DNA of 64,000 nucleotides from Isoetes taiwanensis (taxonomy: Eukaryota > Streptophyta > Lycopodiopsida > Isoetales > Isoetaceae): positions 1,621,567 through 1,685,566 of the forward strand of contig JAJEKV010000065.1 of NCBI GenBank assembly GCA_021234155.1, read 5' to 3'. Positions 24,301 through 35,559 of the stretch are shown in pieces (positions within the stretch are counted from its first letter, which is position 1; each line of letters begins with the position of its first letter). The notes under the pieces are model-generated. The model did not search any database, was not told the origin of the DNA, and worked only from the letters and a program-made list of their open reading frames with translations. A program made the translations under genes and the position numbers.

Positions 24301-25500
24301 CATAAAGGAGAGTATAGGTGGCTTACAAATGCCCATAATACTCTATACACGGAAACAGCAAGCATCATAACAGCTATCCTAAATAACTTCTTAGAAATCT
24401 GGCCTAAAGTATGTTTCAAACTGACATCTAAATTCAGATTCTGGAACTAGAGAAAAATTAATGCATGCTGGATAGTGAGTTCTACTTATGATGTAGTGCT
24501 AAATCTACCATCTAGAATTCACAATGTCTTTTCAGCTGATATAATGAAGTGCTATGAAAATATCCCACTGTTTGGGGATGAAGGCATCATTGAAATTCTG
24601 AATGAGATTGCAGACATGGTATGGGAATATCAGATGATGGAGCACAGATATTTTGATATGCTCATCAAGTCAAGGAATGATGATATTAAGGTAAAATGGG
24701 CCAGATCTTCTAAAGACAAGGAAAATGTGAGCTGGAAGTTAATGACTAAGTTGGAATTTAAACAAACTAATGCTTGGCTCCTAAGTAGTTGTTTTATCCA
24801 GATGGGAAACGAAATATGGAAGCAGGTCAAGGGAATCCCAATGGGTTTCAGCTGTAGCCCTGCATGGTGCAACTTATACCTGGCATGGTACGAGCTGAGA
24901 TTTATTCTCAACTTAGCACACAATAATAGGTTTGAGGATATATATAGATTCCAACATGCTACACGCTATATTGATGACCTAAACGTGATTAATGGAGGAT
25001 ACGTGATGGAATTTCTTACAAAAGATGCTGAATATCCTATATACAACTTGAACTGTTTAAGCATCAGAGATGAAACAGGTTATGAAACCATGGAAAACAT
25101 GGATATACCTATTGGGATGAAATGCAATTTCTTGAATCTCTCTTTTAAAGTTATGGACCACAACAGGGGTATATTTATAATGGATAGATATGACAAAAGG
25201 AAGGGCCTGCCCTTCAAGGTAAACAGGTTTATAAAAGCTGAGAGCTGCAGACCATATAGACAGGCATCTAAGGTCATCATTTCCCAAATTGCCCCTTATG
25301 TGTATGGCCATTCAGAAGCAGGTTTGGCAGCTTGTAGTTTGCAGGAACTAATTGAAGCATTTGTGAATAATGGGTTCGGGAGGAACAAGATCATACAAAT
25401 GGTACTCAGTGTGTTACAAAAGGAAGAATTTCCTGGCATATTATACAAAATGCAAGATATGTTAAGATGCCTCAAAGCTATGATAGAAGGAAAATTCTGA
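18318..25500 (+). CDS. Intron-bearing reverse transcriptase gene, Penelope-like / rvt-like (one frameshift, one in-frame stop)
   Basis: There are three exons with agreeing phase: exon 1 18,318-18,868 (donor AAG|GTTTGA), exon 2 21,476-23,002 (acceptor TTGGTAG|GAA, donor CCG|GTAAAG) and exon 3 23,420-25,500 (acceptor TTATAG|GTG). All junctions are phase 0, giving a protein of about 1,380 residues. Exon 1 is basic and acidic in blocks (MVRKKGDLNLATRKRM; possible internal start there). Exon 2 has a Cys cluster (CPYFRCKCEK ... CKC, about 22,437-22,515). Exon 3 holds the RT: YKEHKGEYRWLTNAHNT (about 24,287), motif A FSADIMKCYENIPL (Asp at 24,538), motif B GIPMGFSCSPAWC (24,832-24,870), motif C YIDDL (24,967-24,981), then DKRKGLPFKVNRF (25,192-25,230). 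GIPMG, YIDDL and DKR..LPF are features of Penelope-like RTs and of the cellular rvt genes, not of LTR or L1 RTs. No GIY-YIG endonuclease was seen. Defects are a one-base frame change at the T6 run (about 23,893-23,898) and TAG at 24,448-24,450. Confidence 0.75.
19670..21092. mobile_element. 1.42-kb insertion inside the left repeat (intron 1 of the RT gene)
   Basis: This stretch is absent from the right copy, where 18 unrelated bases (27,228-27,245) stand instead. It has no long credible coding region. It contains a near-repeat of 'aaccccctgttattRtgctacatat' words (about 20,203 and 21,069), one inside and one at its right border, and an alternating purine-pyrimidine array (20,745-20,925). It lacks obvious terminal inverted repeats or a poly(A) end, so its class is unknown. 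The right copy could instead have lost it. Confidence 0.5.
20745..20925. repeat. CATGCA / TTGCAC microsatellite-like array (RY-motif cluster)
   Basis: About 180 bases of alternating purine-pyrimidine sequence made of ACATGC, ATGCAC and TTGCAC hexamers. I count about fourteen CATGCA words, including several overlapping ones, and a fourfold TTGCAC run. CATGCA is the core of the plant RY (Sph) element bound by B3-domain factors, and alternating purine-pyrimidine runs can adopt Z-form DNA. Both are properties of the word, not evidence of function here. The open frames through this array are an artefact of its composition. Confidence 0.85.
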
Positions 25501-25657
25501 ACCAAAGTTACAGCATGGTAGAACAAGATGGGTAGGGTAGGGCCTTGGTGCAACAAGGTCCTACATCCCTTGTTGTTACCAAATAAGTGTGAACTTTCTT
25601 GCAGGTTAAAATATGAATGGCCCCCCTGACCTGTGGTAGGAGGCAGGGTTTTTTATT

Positions 25658-27503
25658 AAATAGAAAATGTGGTATAAAAGCATGGTATAGGGGAACAATG
25701 AAGTACAATATGTTGTGACATTGGTTATAGCAGAAATAAACAGGATATTTTTAAGCAATAACCAAAGAACAAAATACTTAGGGTTTTCGTTGCTAACCTA
25801 ATATTACAGGAGGAAGTGAGCCGGAAGGATTTTAGGGCAACGTGATGGCCTAGCCCAGAAAAAAAATGAAAAGAAATCGTTGGCGGTTAAGTGGGTGTGG
25901 AGATGCGGCTTGGGATGGAGACTCCACGGCCATATAAATGGGTTTGGTACACCCTCATCCTTAGGCCCGGCGGTAATAAGGATTGTAGGGATGTCTCTAT
26001 ATAATAGAGAGATGAAAAATAGATCTGCATATATCAGAGGCCCAAGGCCGTCCTCTCAGATCCGTGTCTCAAAGATGGTGAGAAAGAAGGGGGATTTGAA
26101 TCTAGCTACCAGGAAAAGAATGGCTGAAGCAAAGCAAAATGAGGGATCTAGCAAAAGATCTTTCAATTACCACAAGTTCACGTAAGGGATCCGGCTTTGA
26201 AAGCCCCGCCATGGCGAGGGAAATAAAGAAGATCAAAAGATAATGGCGACAAAGGAATTAATTGAGGGATAGTTGTGGCTGCACCCATTAGAGAGTTTGC
26301 TGAATTATCAAGTGTAGCGCACACCAATCGAGGCCCGATAAAAGAGGATGCATCACGAATTTGCCTACAATAATCAAGATCTTCGACAATGCAATGGAGA
26401 AGCCAAAAGGCTCTACCAATTCCAAAGGTTTGATATAATTTAATTGGATTAAAGGGTGAGATAGAATGCAAGATACTTTCCTGATATAGATCTTAAAGAA
26501 GAACAATGTCTCATGTATGGGAGCAATTAAATTTAAGTAGAGGTTTCTAGTTTCCATTAAATCTATAGGTGCAGCCAGCATTTTCATAAGGCTGACCTGT
26601 TTTTAGATGTGGATGTTATCATTTTGAGCTATAAAGTGAAAATATAGGCAGGGTGAAATGGGATAACCTCAAGGAAATCCATGACACCTGCTAGTAGCTT
26701 AGGCTTTTACCCATTTCTTGGCTAACTGACCTTTGGTTCTACTGCAGGTAACAGATTTCCTTGCTCTCTATTTTATTTTCAGAAGAAATGACTGCAGATC
26801 CATAGGATTCCAAGTGTTGGAGAGGAATTATGAGTATGATAATCATTATTTTGCATCATTATGTCTACTTGAAACATGGTAATATTTTTCCTTATGTTGA
26901 GGGCTGTATTCTTATATTAACATGAACAGAATATAAGAAGTATTATTTGCTAAAGCCCTTTGAAAGAAACTTATCTGATCTATGATATGGTGAATCATAT
27001 GTTTACTGTTTTTTTGAAATTAAAGTTTTATACAACAACTACTTGGTATGTTTGTAAACATGTATAGATATTAAGTCTACTTAATCAACAGGAATCATGA
27101 TTTCTTAGGAATTGGATATGCATTTATTGCTGGCCTGAATTGTTGAAGGATAAGAAGTAATTATTACACGATGATGGTATAATTATATGACTCTTGATTT
27201 TTTGAAATAATGTGCGTACTTGCATTAAACTAGGCTTGTTGGTAGTAAGGAAAGAAGAATATATTATGAAAATTATATTTGGGAAAATGGTAGCACTCCC
27301 TTGTTATTGGGGGTTGCATACATATTTAACCTTATATGAAATAGGTAAAAAAGATTGAATTGAATTACTGTCTTACATTGGATTATGTACTAGTCACAAA
27401 TGAACCAGATCTTTGACCAAGACATAGTAGCCTGCCTATGTTAAGGACTGCAAATTGTGCTATCTTTTTGATAGAGGAAATGATAGTAGTCTAGAACTGA
27501 TTG

Positions 27504-27510
<7 letters not shown>
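25658..27510 (+). repeat. Right copy of long direct repeat (start of a second, truncated RT unit)
   Basis: It repeats 18,110-21,366 without the 1.42-kb insertion, so it carries a second copy of exon 1 and part of intron 1 but none of exons 2-3. It stops at a run of 32 T (27,507-27,538). Identity to the left copy is nearly complete from 26,430 onward. The exon 1 block (about 25,870-26,420) has many small indels that destroy its reading frame. Confidence 0.85.
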
Positions 27511-27539
<29 letters not shown>

Positions 27540-27720
27540 TGAAGAAAAGGAAGTGCCACTTTTTAATTTTTGTAATAAAAGTACATGCAACAACACAGAA
27601 GGAGATTACTACAGGAGCACACCTCAATTTCTTCATCTCCCCCTGGCATGCTTATTCAGTCTCCTATTGAGACAAATAGAAAATTTACATACCAGATTAC
27701 TCCTGTAACATGTAACAACA
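27507..27720 (-). mobile_element. Poly(T) and 3' end of a minus-strand retroposon
   Basis: A run of 32 T replaces the continuation of the right repeat (the left copy continues 'atttaacacttcag'). To its right lies AT-rich sequence that, on the minus strand, reads as a non-LTR 3' end (ttttattacaaaaattaaaaag, then poly A). This fits insertion of a poly(A)-tailed element. The far border and target duplication were not found. Confidence 0.4.
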
Positions 27721-28802
27721 CATGATGAAGTAGGAAAAATAAACAAGTATGTGATACCCTCCAAAATTAGTTGTTAATCCGGTTCGTACATTTTGATAAG
27801 ATTCATTCAATGGCTAGGAATGCTTAAAAAATAGCACCAATACGTCAAAGCTCACCACGTGGAGTTCTTAGAGGCACCAAGAGCTTCATAATAAAAATAA
27901 TAGGCAAGGTCCTCTACCAACTAAAACTAGAAGAGATATTTGTGTTACAATGCTTACGCACAAAACCATGGAAATGAGGGTACTTTGTGGTGCAATTATG
28001 CCAAGCTCGCGACAAATTTGAGTTTGCGCTTCAATATGGTGGTACAAAATAGAGTTGACTTTATAGTCCAAGTGTCCACGTTCAAAATTTCTTAAGTATC
28101 ATGGAGAATTATATGTTTGAGTGCAAAAGGGTCTGAGGGACCCATATGGGTGGATCAACCAGAATGGGTTCATCATACAACTCTAGTGTTAAGGTTTTCT
28201 AATAATTCATGTATGATCAAGTTGTCCACATGCCATTACTGCCACAAAATGGCAGCATACAAGAGTTATATATATTTGACACACTTCACTAGCATTTGAC
28301 TTCATACATGTGTTGTGTGAGCTTGTAGAGCGTGAAAATTGAAGACATCCATCGCAACTTGTAGAAGTTGATATGAAGAACAAAAAATGGATAGTTTGGC
28401 ATCATATAGGCATGTCTTGAAGGACATTTGATCACCTAAGCATCTTGAACACTTGAAGTCAAAGGTTGAAGACCCAAAAGTTAATTGGAAGCGCTTTCGA
28501 AATTCAATATATAGCACAATAAGGGGGTACTTTGCATGATTCAAGCTTTTGCCATGATGTTACTTCTTAAGGCATGATTTGCTATTTCCCAAGGCTTTAC
28601 TACCAACATTCCACCCAAAAACATCATCTCTTATACATCATTTTCTCCCTTTCATACACGGTTTCAAGACCAAAGTTAGCAAGACTATTTTTCCTAGTCA
28701 AAAGAACACTATTTATCCATGCATATGAAAATTTGCTAAAAATTCCATTCAATTTAGCCATTTATAAAGTCCCAAAACTATATTCTCTAAAAAAGTAACA
28801 AA
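27721..28802. other. AT-rich stretch without recognisable genes
   Basis: About 1.1 kb with only short open frames on both strands and no splice-linked coding signal. There is no clear repeat border. It may be old LTR or intergenic DNA. Confidence 0.4.
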
Positions 28803-28871
28803 GAAGAGAGAGAGAGGAGAGAGAGAGCCAGAGAGAGCCAGAGAGAGGAGAGAGAGAGAGAGAGAGAGAGG

Positions 28872-28902
<31 letters not shown>
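28803..28902. repeat. (GA)n microsatellite
   Basis: About 100 bases of GAGAGA with occasional CC interruptions (gagagagccagagagag), directly abutting the minisatellite on its right. Long GA tracts are binding sites for plant BPC (GAGA-binding) proteins in general; no gene start is seen here. Confidence 0.9.
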
Positions 28903-28905
<3 letters not shown>

Positions 28906-29592
28906 GCTCCAACATGCCAAGGTGGCTCAAACATGCCAGGTGGCTCCAACATGCCACCTAGGCTCCAACATGCCAGGTGGCTCCAACATGCCATCTAGCC
29001 TCACGCATGCCAAGGTGGCTCCAACATGCCACCTAGGCTCAAACATGCCAAGGTGGCTCAAACATGCCAAGGTGGCTCCAACATGCCACCTAGGCTCCAA
29101 CATGCCAAGGTGGCTCAAAACATGCCACCTAGGCGCCAACACCACCTAGGCTCCAACGTGCCAAGGTGGCTCCAACCGGGCCATGTGGGCTCCAACATTC
29201 CACCTAGGCTCAAACATGCCAAGGTGGCTCAAACATGCCATGCAAGGCTCCAACATGCCACCTAGGCTCCAACATGCCAAGGTGGCTCAAACGTGCCAAG
29301 GTGGGCTCCAACAGCAGTGCCATGCCCTAGACTCAAACATGGTGGCTCAAACATGCCATCTAGGCTCCAACATGCAGGTGGCTCAAACGTGGGTTTCAAC
29401 ATGCCACCTAGGCTCCACATGACAAGGTGTCTCAAACATGCCAAGGTGGTCTCCAACATGCCACCTAGGCTCAAACATGGTGGACAAGGTGTCTCAAACA
29501 TGCCACCACCTCAAACAGGCTCCAACATGCAAGGTGGCTCAAACATGCCACCTGGGCTCCAACATGCCAGGTGGGTCCACCTCAAGCATCTT
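28903..29592. repeat. 19-bp minisatellite, GGCTCMAACATGCC(AAGGT/ACCTA) units
   Basis: About 690 bases of diverged 19-bp units. They alternate between a form ending AAGGT and a form ending ACCTA, with the shared core GGCTC(C/A)AACATGCC. The ACCTA form creates CCTAGG, and the AAGGT form creates GCCAAGGTGGC, so successive units have short dyad symmetry. Unit length varies near the right end, where units are missing bases. A matching remnant (catgccacctaggcac) lies just beyond the far LTR at 41,531. Apparent proteins of 60-100 residues through this array are by-products of the unit length. Confidence 0.85.
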
Positions 29593-32019
29593 TGTTAGCC
29601 TAAAACACGGAATTTTAGCCTAACCTCAAAAGGAAGTGTAAACAAACTGGTGGGGACCTCCGGGATCACTTAGGGTGATCAATCCTTAATCATATAAAGC
29701 AAAGAACTCAATTTCAAATGCTGGTTTTGTCAAAATCACTCTGAGTCCACGGCGAGAAAAAAGCGCCGAGCAAAAATCAATCTTTGGTCCACACCCTTTA
29801 AGATTTTTTGAGTTTTGGTTTTGGTATGAGTTATAGACAAGTAGGGGAACTCTTGGTGAAAGTCTGTCTCGATTTGGATAGGGGAAGACCAAGAAAATCA
29901 ATGTCAAAGTTAGGTCAAAAATTGGTCAATGCCAAAGCGAGAGCCAAAATTTGCAAATATAGTTTGGTGATAAATCTTGAGTTGGAATTTGTATAAGCGA
30001 CTTCAAAATAAACTCTAGATCATGTGCATAAGGTTTTCTTGACAAGCAAACACTATGATATATTCTTGAGATGGGCCAAAGTCTCGATTTCATCGCGGTT
30101 TATATGTGATTATGGAAAAAACTATTTTTTCTTTGTTTTCTTTACATATAAGCAATACTCAAACCTTTTAAAGAATGGGACGACTATTAATTTGGATTCT
30201 ACTTTAAATATCTGGTTTCTATTAGTTTTAGGATGTGAGAACAACTTGAAACAAAGAAGATGGAAACACTATTTGTCCGGGCAATGAATATGCATTCAAA
30301 TCATAAGATATCACGCGGGAGTTTAGAATTCTCGGCAAGTAATACCGGGATAATGCTTGAGAACAGATCCCAAAGGCATTGTCAACGAAAACCCAAAAAT
30401 TATCGAAAAAGAAAATAATAAGATAATTTGAGTAGCATGGTAGGGAGTTTTGATGTCAAATAAGTCAACAGCAGTGGTCTTCAATCAAAATCTGATCAAT
30501 CTTCAATCTCGGCGAAGGATTAGCGAATTTGAGGTAGAAGCGGATCAAGAGAATATCAGCGGGAATATAGAAATCGCCCGGATCAGAAGGTATATCTCAG
30601 GGGTTAAAAATGATCGTATTCCCAGTTAAAAAGCTGTCCTTCCCAAAAACCATTTCGGTTCAATGATTTCCGGCCTAATACGAGCAAGTTTCTATCAATC
30701 AAGTGCCACAAAGGGTTCGGGGTTTGGAAAAGGTTTAGGAACTAATTTGGTGGAAATTGGCGGGATTCAATCGGGTTTAGGCACAATTGGCGGATTTAGC
30801 GAGGTTCCTCTATTTCTTAGGGTTTATCAAAAAAAAATTCTCAAGGGCGATATATCCCATGAGGCACAAAGCGAAGTCTGGCGGCTAAGGTATATAAGGA
30901 ATAATGCGGCGGCTATTAAATTTGCGTGCCTTGAGGGGACACCCGGCCGTGTCGCCCCCACGCCTGGCCGCCACGTGGAAAAATGGGGGGGTGACACGGA
31001 ACTATGCAAAATTAGATAGGGTAGATAGGCTAGAATAGGTTTTTATTTTTGCACGCATCCCAAGAAATGATATTTGAGGGTTTCCATGTCTTTTTGAATT
31101 TTGAAAAGGCCAACCTAGCTATTTTTTTGCCAAGCTTCAAATCTAGAGTGTTTTCAGGTCAAATTGAGATACTTGAAATTTTGGCCATTTTGACCATGGT
31201 CAATGAATTTTCAACCTTGGAAATGGTGAAAAAATCATAGGAAAAGGGTGGAAAAATAGGAAAAAAAGGCTATGGTAGGATTTAGGGTGATAGAATGAAG
31301 GTAAAATTCAAGCTTCTTTGCTCTTGAGGTTTTTCATGATCTCTTGAGAGCAATTCACAAGTGGAGGTGAGGCCAATAAAATATAGGTAGTGAGGTAATG
31401 AAAGAAGGCATGTGGGGGTGAAAATGAGGTATATAAAAAATGAAAGGAAGGTGGATGATAGGATGGATGAAATGGATGAAGGCTGGAACCCCACAGCACA
31501 TGATCATATCTCAAAAGCTCAAATCATACCTTATGATGAACATAACTTTGCTCAAGGCCCTAGGGTCTTCCAAACTTCTAAAAGGTCTTCCAATCTTCAA
31601 GGCCAAAATAAGAGCAATTCCACTTCTAAGTGCATCTTCATATGTGTGACTTCAAATCATGGGTGCAACTCCATTTAGTTTCATATGAGTGAATATGAGC
31701 AACATGGTAATGACTCCTTGTATAGCTTGCAATATTCTTTGCCTGGTCTTCAAGAAATAAGAATGTAACTAGAAAACTTCCTCAAAGGAAAGAATTAGGC
31801 TATACAACCAAGATCCCAAGGGTCTTCCAAACTTGAACCAATTTCTTCCAAACTCTAGCAGGATCAAAATAGCACTAACTCTTACCATATGAGTGATGAG
31901 AAAGTAACTTAAGATGAAACCTCAAAAGAAACCACAAGTCTTCCAAACTTTGACAAGTATCTTCCAATCTTGAAACTCTAGGTATCATGATGGTCCATGT
32001 TGCTTAAAAAGGGGCAACA
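29593..32019 (-). repeat. 3' LTR of the Tat-like element
   Basis: Starts TGTTAGCC and ends GGGGCAACA on the plus strand (TG..CA on both strands). It matches the right LTR over its whole length with scattered small indels. Just outside it, on the element strand, lies a purine-rich word (ttttgaggaga, plus-strand 32,020-32,031), a candidate polypurine tract. Confidence 0.9.
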
Positions 32020-32754
32020 TCTCCTCAAAAGGAAAGAATGAGGCTGGTCCCCTCAGCCTCAAAAGAAAAAATGCTAGCGAAGGTCTTCAAAATATCAACA
32101 AGTGGTGGAGGGAATAGAATTACTCTGCGGTGGTGGGAAATATGAGGCCAGTATAAGGTAATGGAGAGTGATAAGAAAATAAGATCAAATGGAGGTAGGA
32201 CAACTCAAGGCAATGTGAATATGGAGAAAAGTGGATGAACACGCATATGACAATGATAATCAAATTAGCATGAGTGCCAAATAAAGGGATGAGTAACAAT
32301 GTAGGATTAGCACTCACGAAAATTTCATATGGAAGCAAGGGCTAGATGGAAAGAGGCCAACTTAAGACAAATAAGAGTAATGAGCAAATGGACTGAAATG
32401 ACAACACTCAAAATTGTTAAAGCATAGCAAATCTCTACCCTATTTAACTAAACTTCTACTATTCAAGAAATTTGGCTCATACAACCATTGAATGTATTTC
32501 AAACTAAAAATTCAAACCTTCACACCAAAAATTCAAACCATCGAGCTCGAACCCTAATTTGCTCCTCCTCCGCTGGGTGCTCGAGAAAACTTCGACCTCC
32601 TTGCCGATCATGGCTCCTTTTTCTTACCATACACCTATGCGGGACAATGTAACAAACTGATCCGAGCAATTTAGGAGTGCTTCTACGAGCTTGATCCAGC
32701 TGTGAGTACCTACTCCTTATGGTGTGTCGGACACATGCAAGAAATGCATCTGAG

Positions 32755-33141
32755 ATGCAAGAATGGGACAATGTTTTAATTAATGAAGAACCTCTTCCCT
32801 CGTGGAAATTTACTCGGTGCACATGCATTTACGAGGGTGTATATGGGAAGGCAAAATGTTGACCAAAACTACCACGACTCGAAAAGGAACTCTACAAAAA
32901 AGACATGAACCATGATCACCTTGCCATGGAGTGTTTCCTTGGGCAAAAGACTTATCAAGAGAAACTAGCGACCTTTGCAGGTTATCGAGAACACAAAGGC
33001 TCTGTGGGCCGAATTTTTACAAGGGAATGCATTCAGATGCTACATATGCACTACTTTTTGTGTAAAGCATCATCATGGTCGACGGATGCTCAATTTGATG
33101 GTATAGGCGGTTATACTACTCCCAAAAGGATGCTAGCGAGA
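32755..33141 (+). pseudogene. Antisense coding-like ORF between integrase and 3' LTR
   Basis: The plus strand is open in one frame for about 130 codons with a single TGA (about 32,855): EWDNVLINEEPLPSW..., then LEKELYKKDMNHDHLAMECF and on to GGYTTPKRMLAR. It is opposite to gag-pol. Some Tat-lineage elements (Grande is the known case) carry an antisense gene in this position. The product is not recognised; no catalytic motif is visible. Confidence 0.45.
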
Positions 33142-34009
33142 TAGCTATGGTTACTTGATGCTTCTCATGATAAAAGAGATGCATTTCAAACTCCTGAAAG
33201 AGAATCTGGAGGTGAAGATCATTATGTGTTTGGTACCATGGACAATTTTTTACCAGATATAGCAGTCTCTTAGATCTCTTTGCGAGATGGATCTCCTTGA
33301 GACAAGATTCCTACTATCCCTTAGGAAATCTTGATAGCATTGGTTTTCTATGAGAGGATCCTCTCTTTTTGTAACTTGTGTACCTTTTTGATGAATAGAA
33401 TTTTCTCTTGCTCTTTTGAAAATGTTCGATCTTGAAAAAATATTTACGCTTCAAAAGCAGAACACACAATTAGTTCACCTCAAAGGAAAAATGGTCTTGA
33501 TGGCACAAGTATAAAGAAACTTGAGTACAACTAATCGGAAACAATTTAGCAATTCCAACCAACCAAAATCTACGACTTAAGCCTCAAGGAAATAAACAAA
33601 ATCAATCAAAGAATTTTAAATCTCCAACTTCCAATAAACAATTAACCTATTTTAAGTTAAAATAGATGTTCATATAGAACAAAAGGCCTAAACATGCATG
33701 TTGAGGCCAATATCTTTCAAATGCTGAATATTTGTAGGATTGGGTAATTCCAAACCTGTTTTGAGATCCTTAAGCCAATAAGATGAACAGCCGACTTCTC
33801 TTACAAACACAGTAAGGGCCTTCCCAAAGGATTTTCAAATTTAGACAACTTACCTTCATTTGCGACATCCCATTTTGAGCACGAGTTCAATGGAGCAAAT
33901 TTATCCCTGGAGCTTGTGAGCTGCTTTAAAATTTCTTTGCACTCCTAGCCTTCTTAAGTAGATTGAAGTTTTCGCACCAAATCTATCCTCATCCAACTTT
34001 AGTAAAACC

Positions 34010-34870
34010 TCATACACGTGTTGTAATGCCTCGATGAAACTCCAAATCAACTTGAGTGCCATCCTCAAAGAGGGATCTCCAACTCAGCAAGGAATAAGCC
34101 TTCAACACCATAAACCAAAGCTGAAGGAGAAGCATTAGTGGCGGTTTAGCGGTGATTCTATGAGCCCAAAGAGCATCATATAATTTCAAATGCCAATCTT
34201 TTGGTTTGGCAAAGCATTTTCGTAAAAATACCCTTAAGCACTTTGTTAGTGGACTCGGCTTGACCATTTCCTTGAGGGTAATAGGCTGAGCTTTTCACAT
34301 GTCCGATCTTGAGGCTTGAGACAAGAATTTGAATAACCTCATTAATAAAAAAGTAGAGCCTCTATCACCAAAATTTTGAAAGGGATCCCAAATCTAGAAC
34401 AAATGTTTTCATGCAAAAACCTAGCATTAGTATATGCATTTGCTTTTCTCAAGGGTGCCGCTTTCACCATTTGGTAAATAAATCAGAGCTACAACAATGT
34501 ATTCATGCCGAAAGAGTAAGATGAGGGATTTATAGGGCTAACATAATCTAGCCCCCAAACTTGAAATGGGCACAGGGACACAATTCAAATAAGAGGGGGG
34601 ATGCAAAATTTTCTTACCAAAAAATCGGCATTGGTGGCAAGTTTTTATGACATCATAGCAATCTCTAAATAAATGAGGCCGAAATAACCGGACCTTAATA
34701 TTTTTTTTGGCTTGTATCTGGCAAAATGACCACCACAAACACCTTTATGATTTTCAAAGAAGTACTGTGGCAAAACTTCATCTTCATCAACACATCTTAA
34801 GAGTACACCATCCCTATTTACCTTGCACAAGATGTCACCAACCAATGAGTAAGTCAAACATTTTAACTTA
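34010..34870 (-). pseudogene. Integrase of the Tat-like element
   Basis: The zinc-binding N-terminus is read as NHKGVCGGHFARYK (about 34,725-34,770) and CHQCRFFGKK (about 34,615-34,645), an HHCC module. The core follows with an altered 'GLDYVSPINPS' word (about 34,515-34,550), and a KWSS / LKxxF-type region and LYDALWAHRI (about 34,155-34,190). FEDGTQVDLEFHRG near 34,030-34,075 marks the C-terminal end. Broken in at least four places. Confidence 0.75.
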
Positions 34871-35079
34871 AACTTGTAAGCTTGGCTTTTGAAAATTCAG
34901 AAGGTATCTCTTGATCATGAAGGAATCTCCGATAGGTTGTTGCCAACCTTGAGCCGGCATAGTTGACACGCCCTGCTCATTTACAACAAGGTTAGTCATT
35001 TCTTCTTCTTTGTACCACCTCCTCATGTTCAAAGTAGGCGAGGTGTGTATAAACTCGGATTGTTCAATACATGAATAAC

Positions 35080-35500
35080 CTTTACCTTTAAATCATAAGA
35101 TTGAAGCCTACAAGCCCACCTATGAAGCTTAGGTTTTCTAATTTCTTACCATACAAAAAGGCATGGGGTTCTTTGCATGTAGATAGTGGCTTGGGATTTT
35201 GTAAAAGATGACCCATCTCTCGATCAAAAAGATGAGAGCAAAGCAGCACTCCTTTCTATCTTAGCATACTTCTCTTGATTTTGAGACCATTGTTTGCTTG
35301 CAAAAGCAATGGGGTGTCTATCCCGCAAAATGGCAACTCCAGCAGCCTTTTAGTGATAGTTATGTAAACTTTAAATGGTAATGAAAGGTCTGGAGTTTTA
35401 AAAGTGTAGAATGACAAATAGCCTCTATGATCTGCAAAAAGCTTTTTCACACTCATTCGGTCAAACGCGGGCCTATATTTACTTTCTCTTTTACTAACTT
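35080..35500 (-). pseudogene. RNase H (standard gypsy type) of the Tat-like element
   Basis: After RT the minus strand reads AFDRMSVKKLFADH and then FKVYITIT (35,345-35,475) and, in a second frame, a 'PIAFASKQWSQNQEKYAKIE'-like word (about 35,255-35,310), the usual order of the RT-linked RNase H of gypsy elements. Several frame changes. Confidence 0.65.
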
Positions 35501-35559
35501 GGCCTACTCTAGTCAACTTAGAATAGGACTAATAAGGTGAGAGAAATTAGGCACATACA

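Noticed and set aside
28903-29592. CRISPR-like spaced repeat pattern
   Set aside because: Units are 19 bp with no unique spacers, and the sequence is a nuclear plant genome; it is a minisatellite.
28922-29598. Several 60-100 residue open frames on both strands with repeated 'Met-Pro' peptides
   Set aside because: They are translations of the 19-bp minisatellite; every frame shows the same repeating words and there is no start context or neighbouring coding signal.
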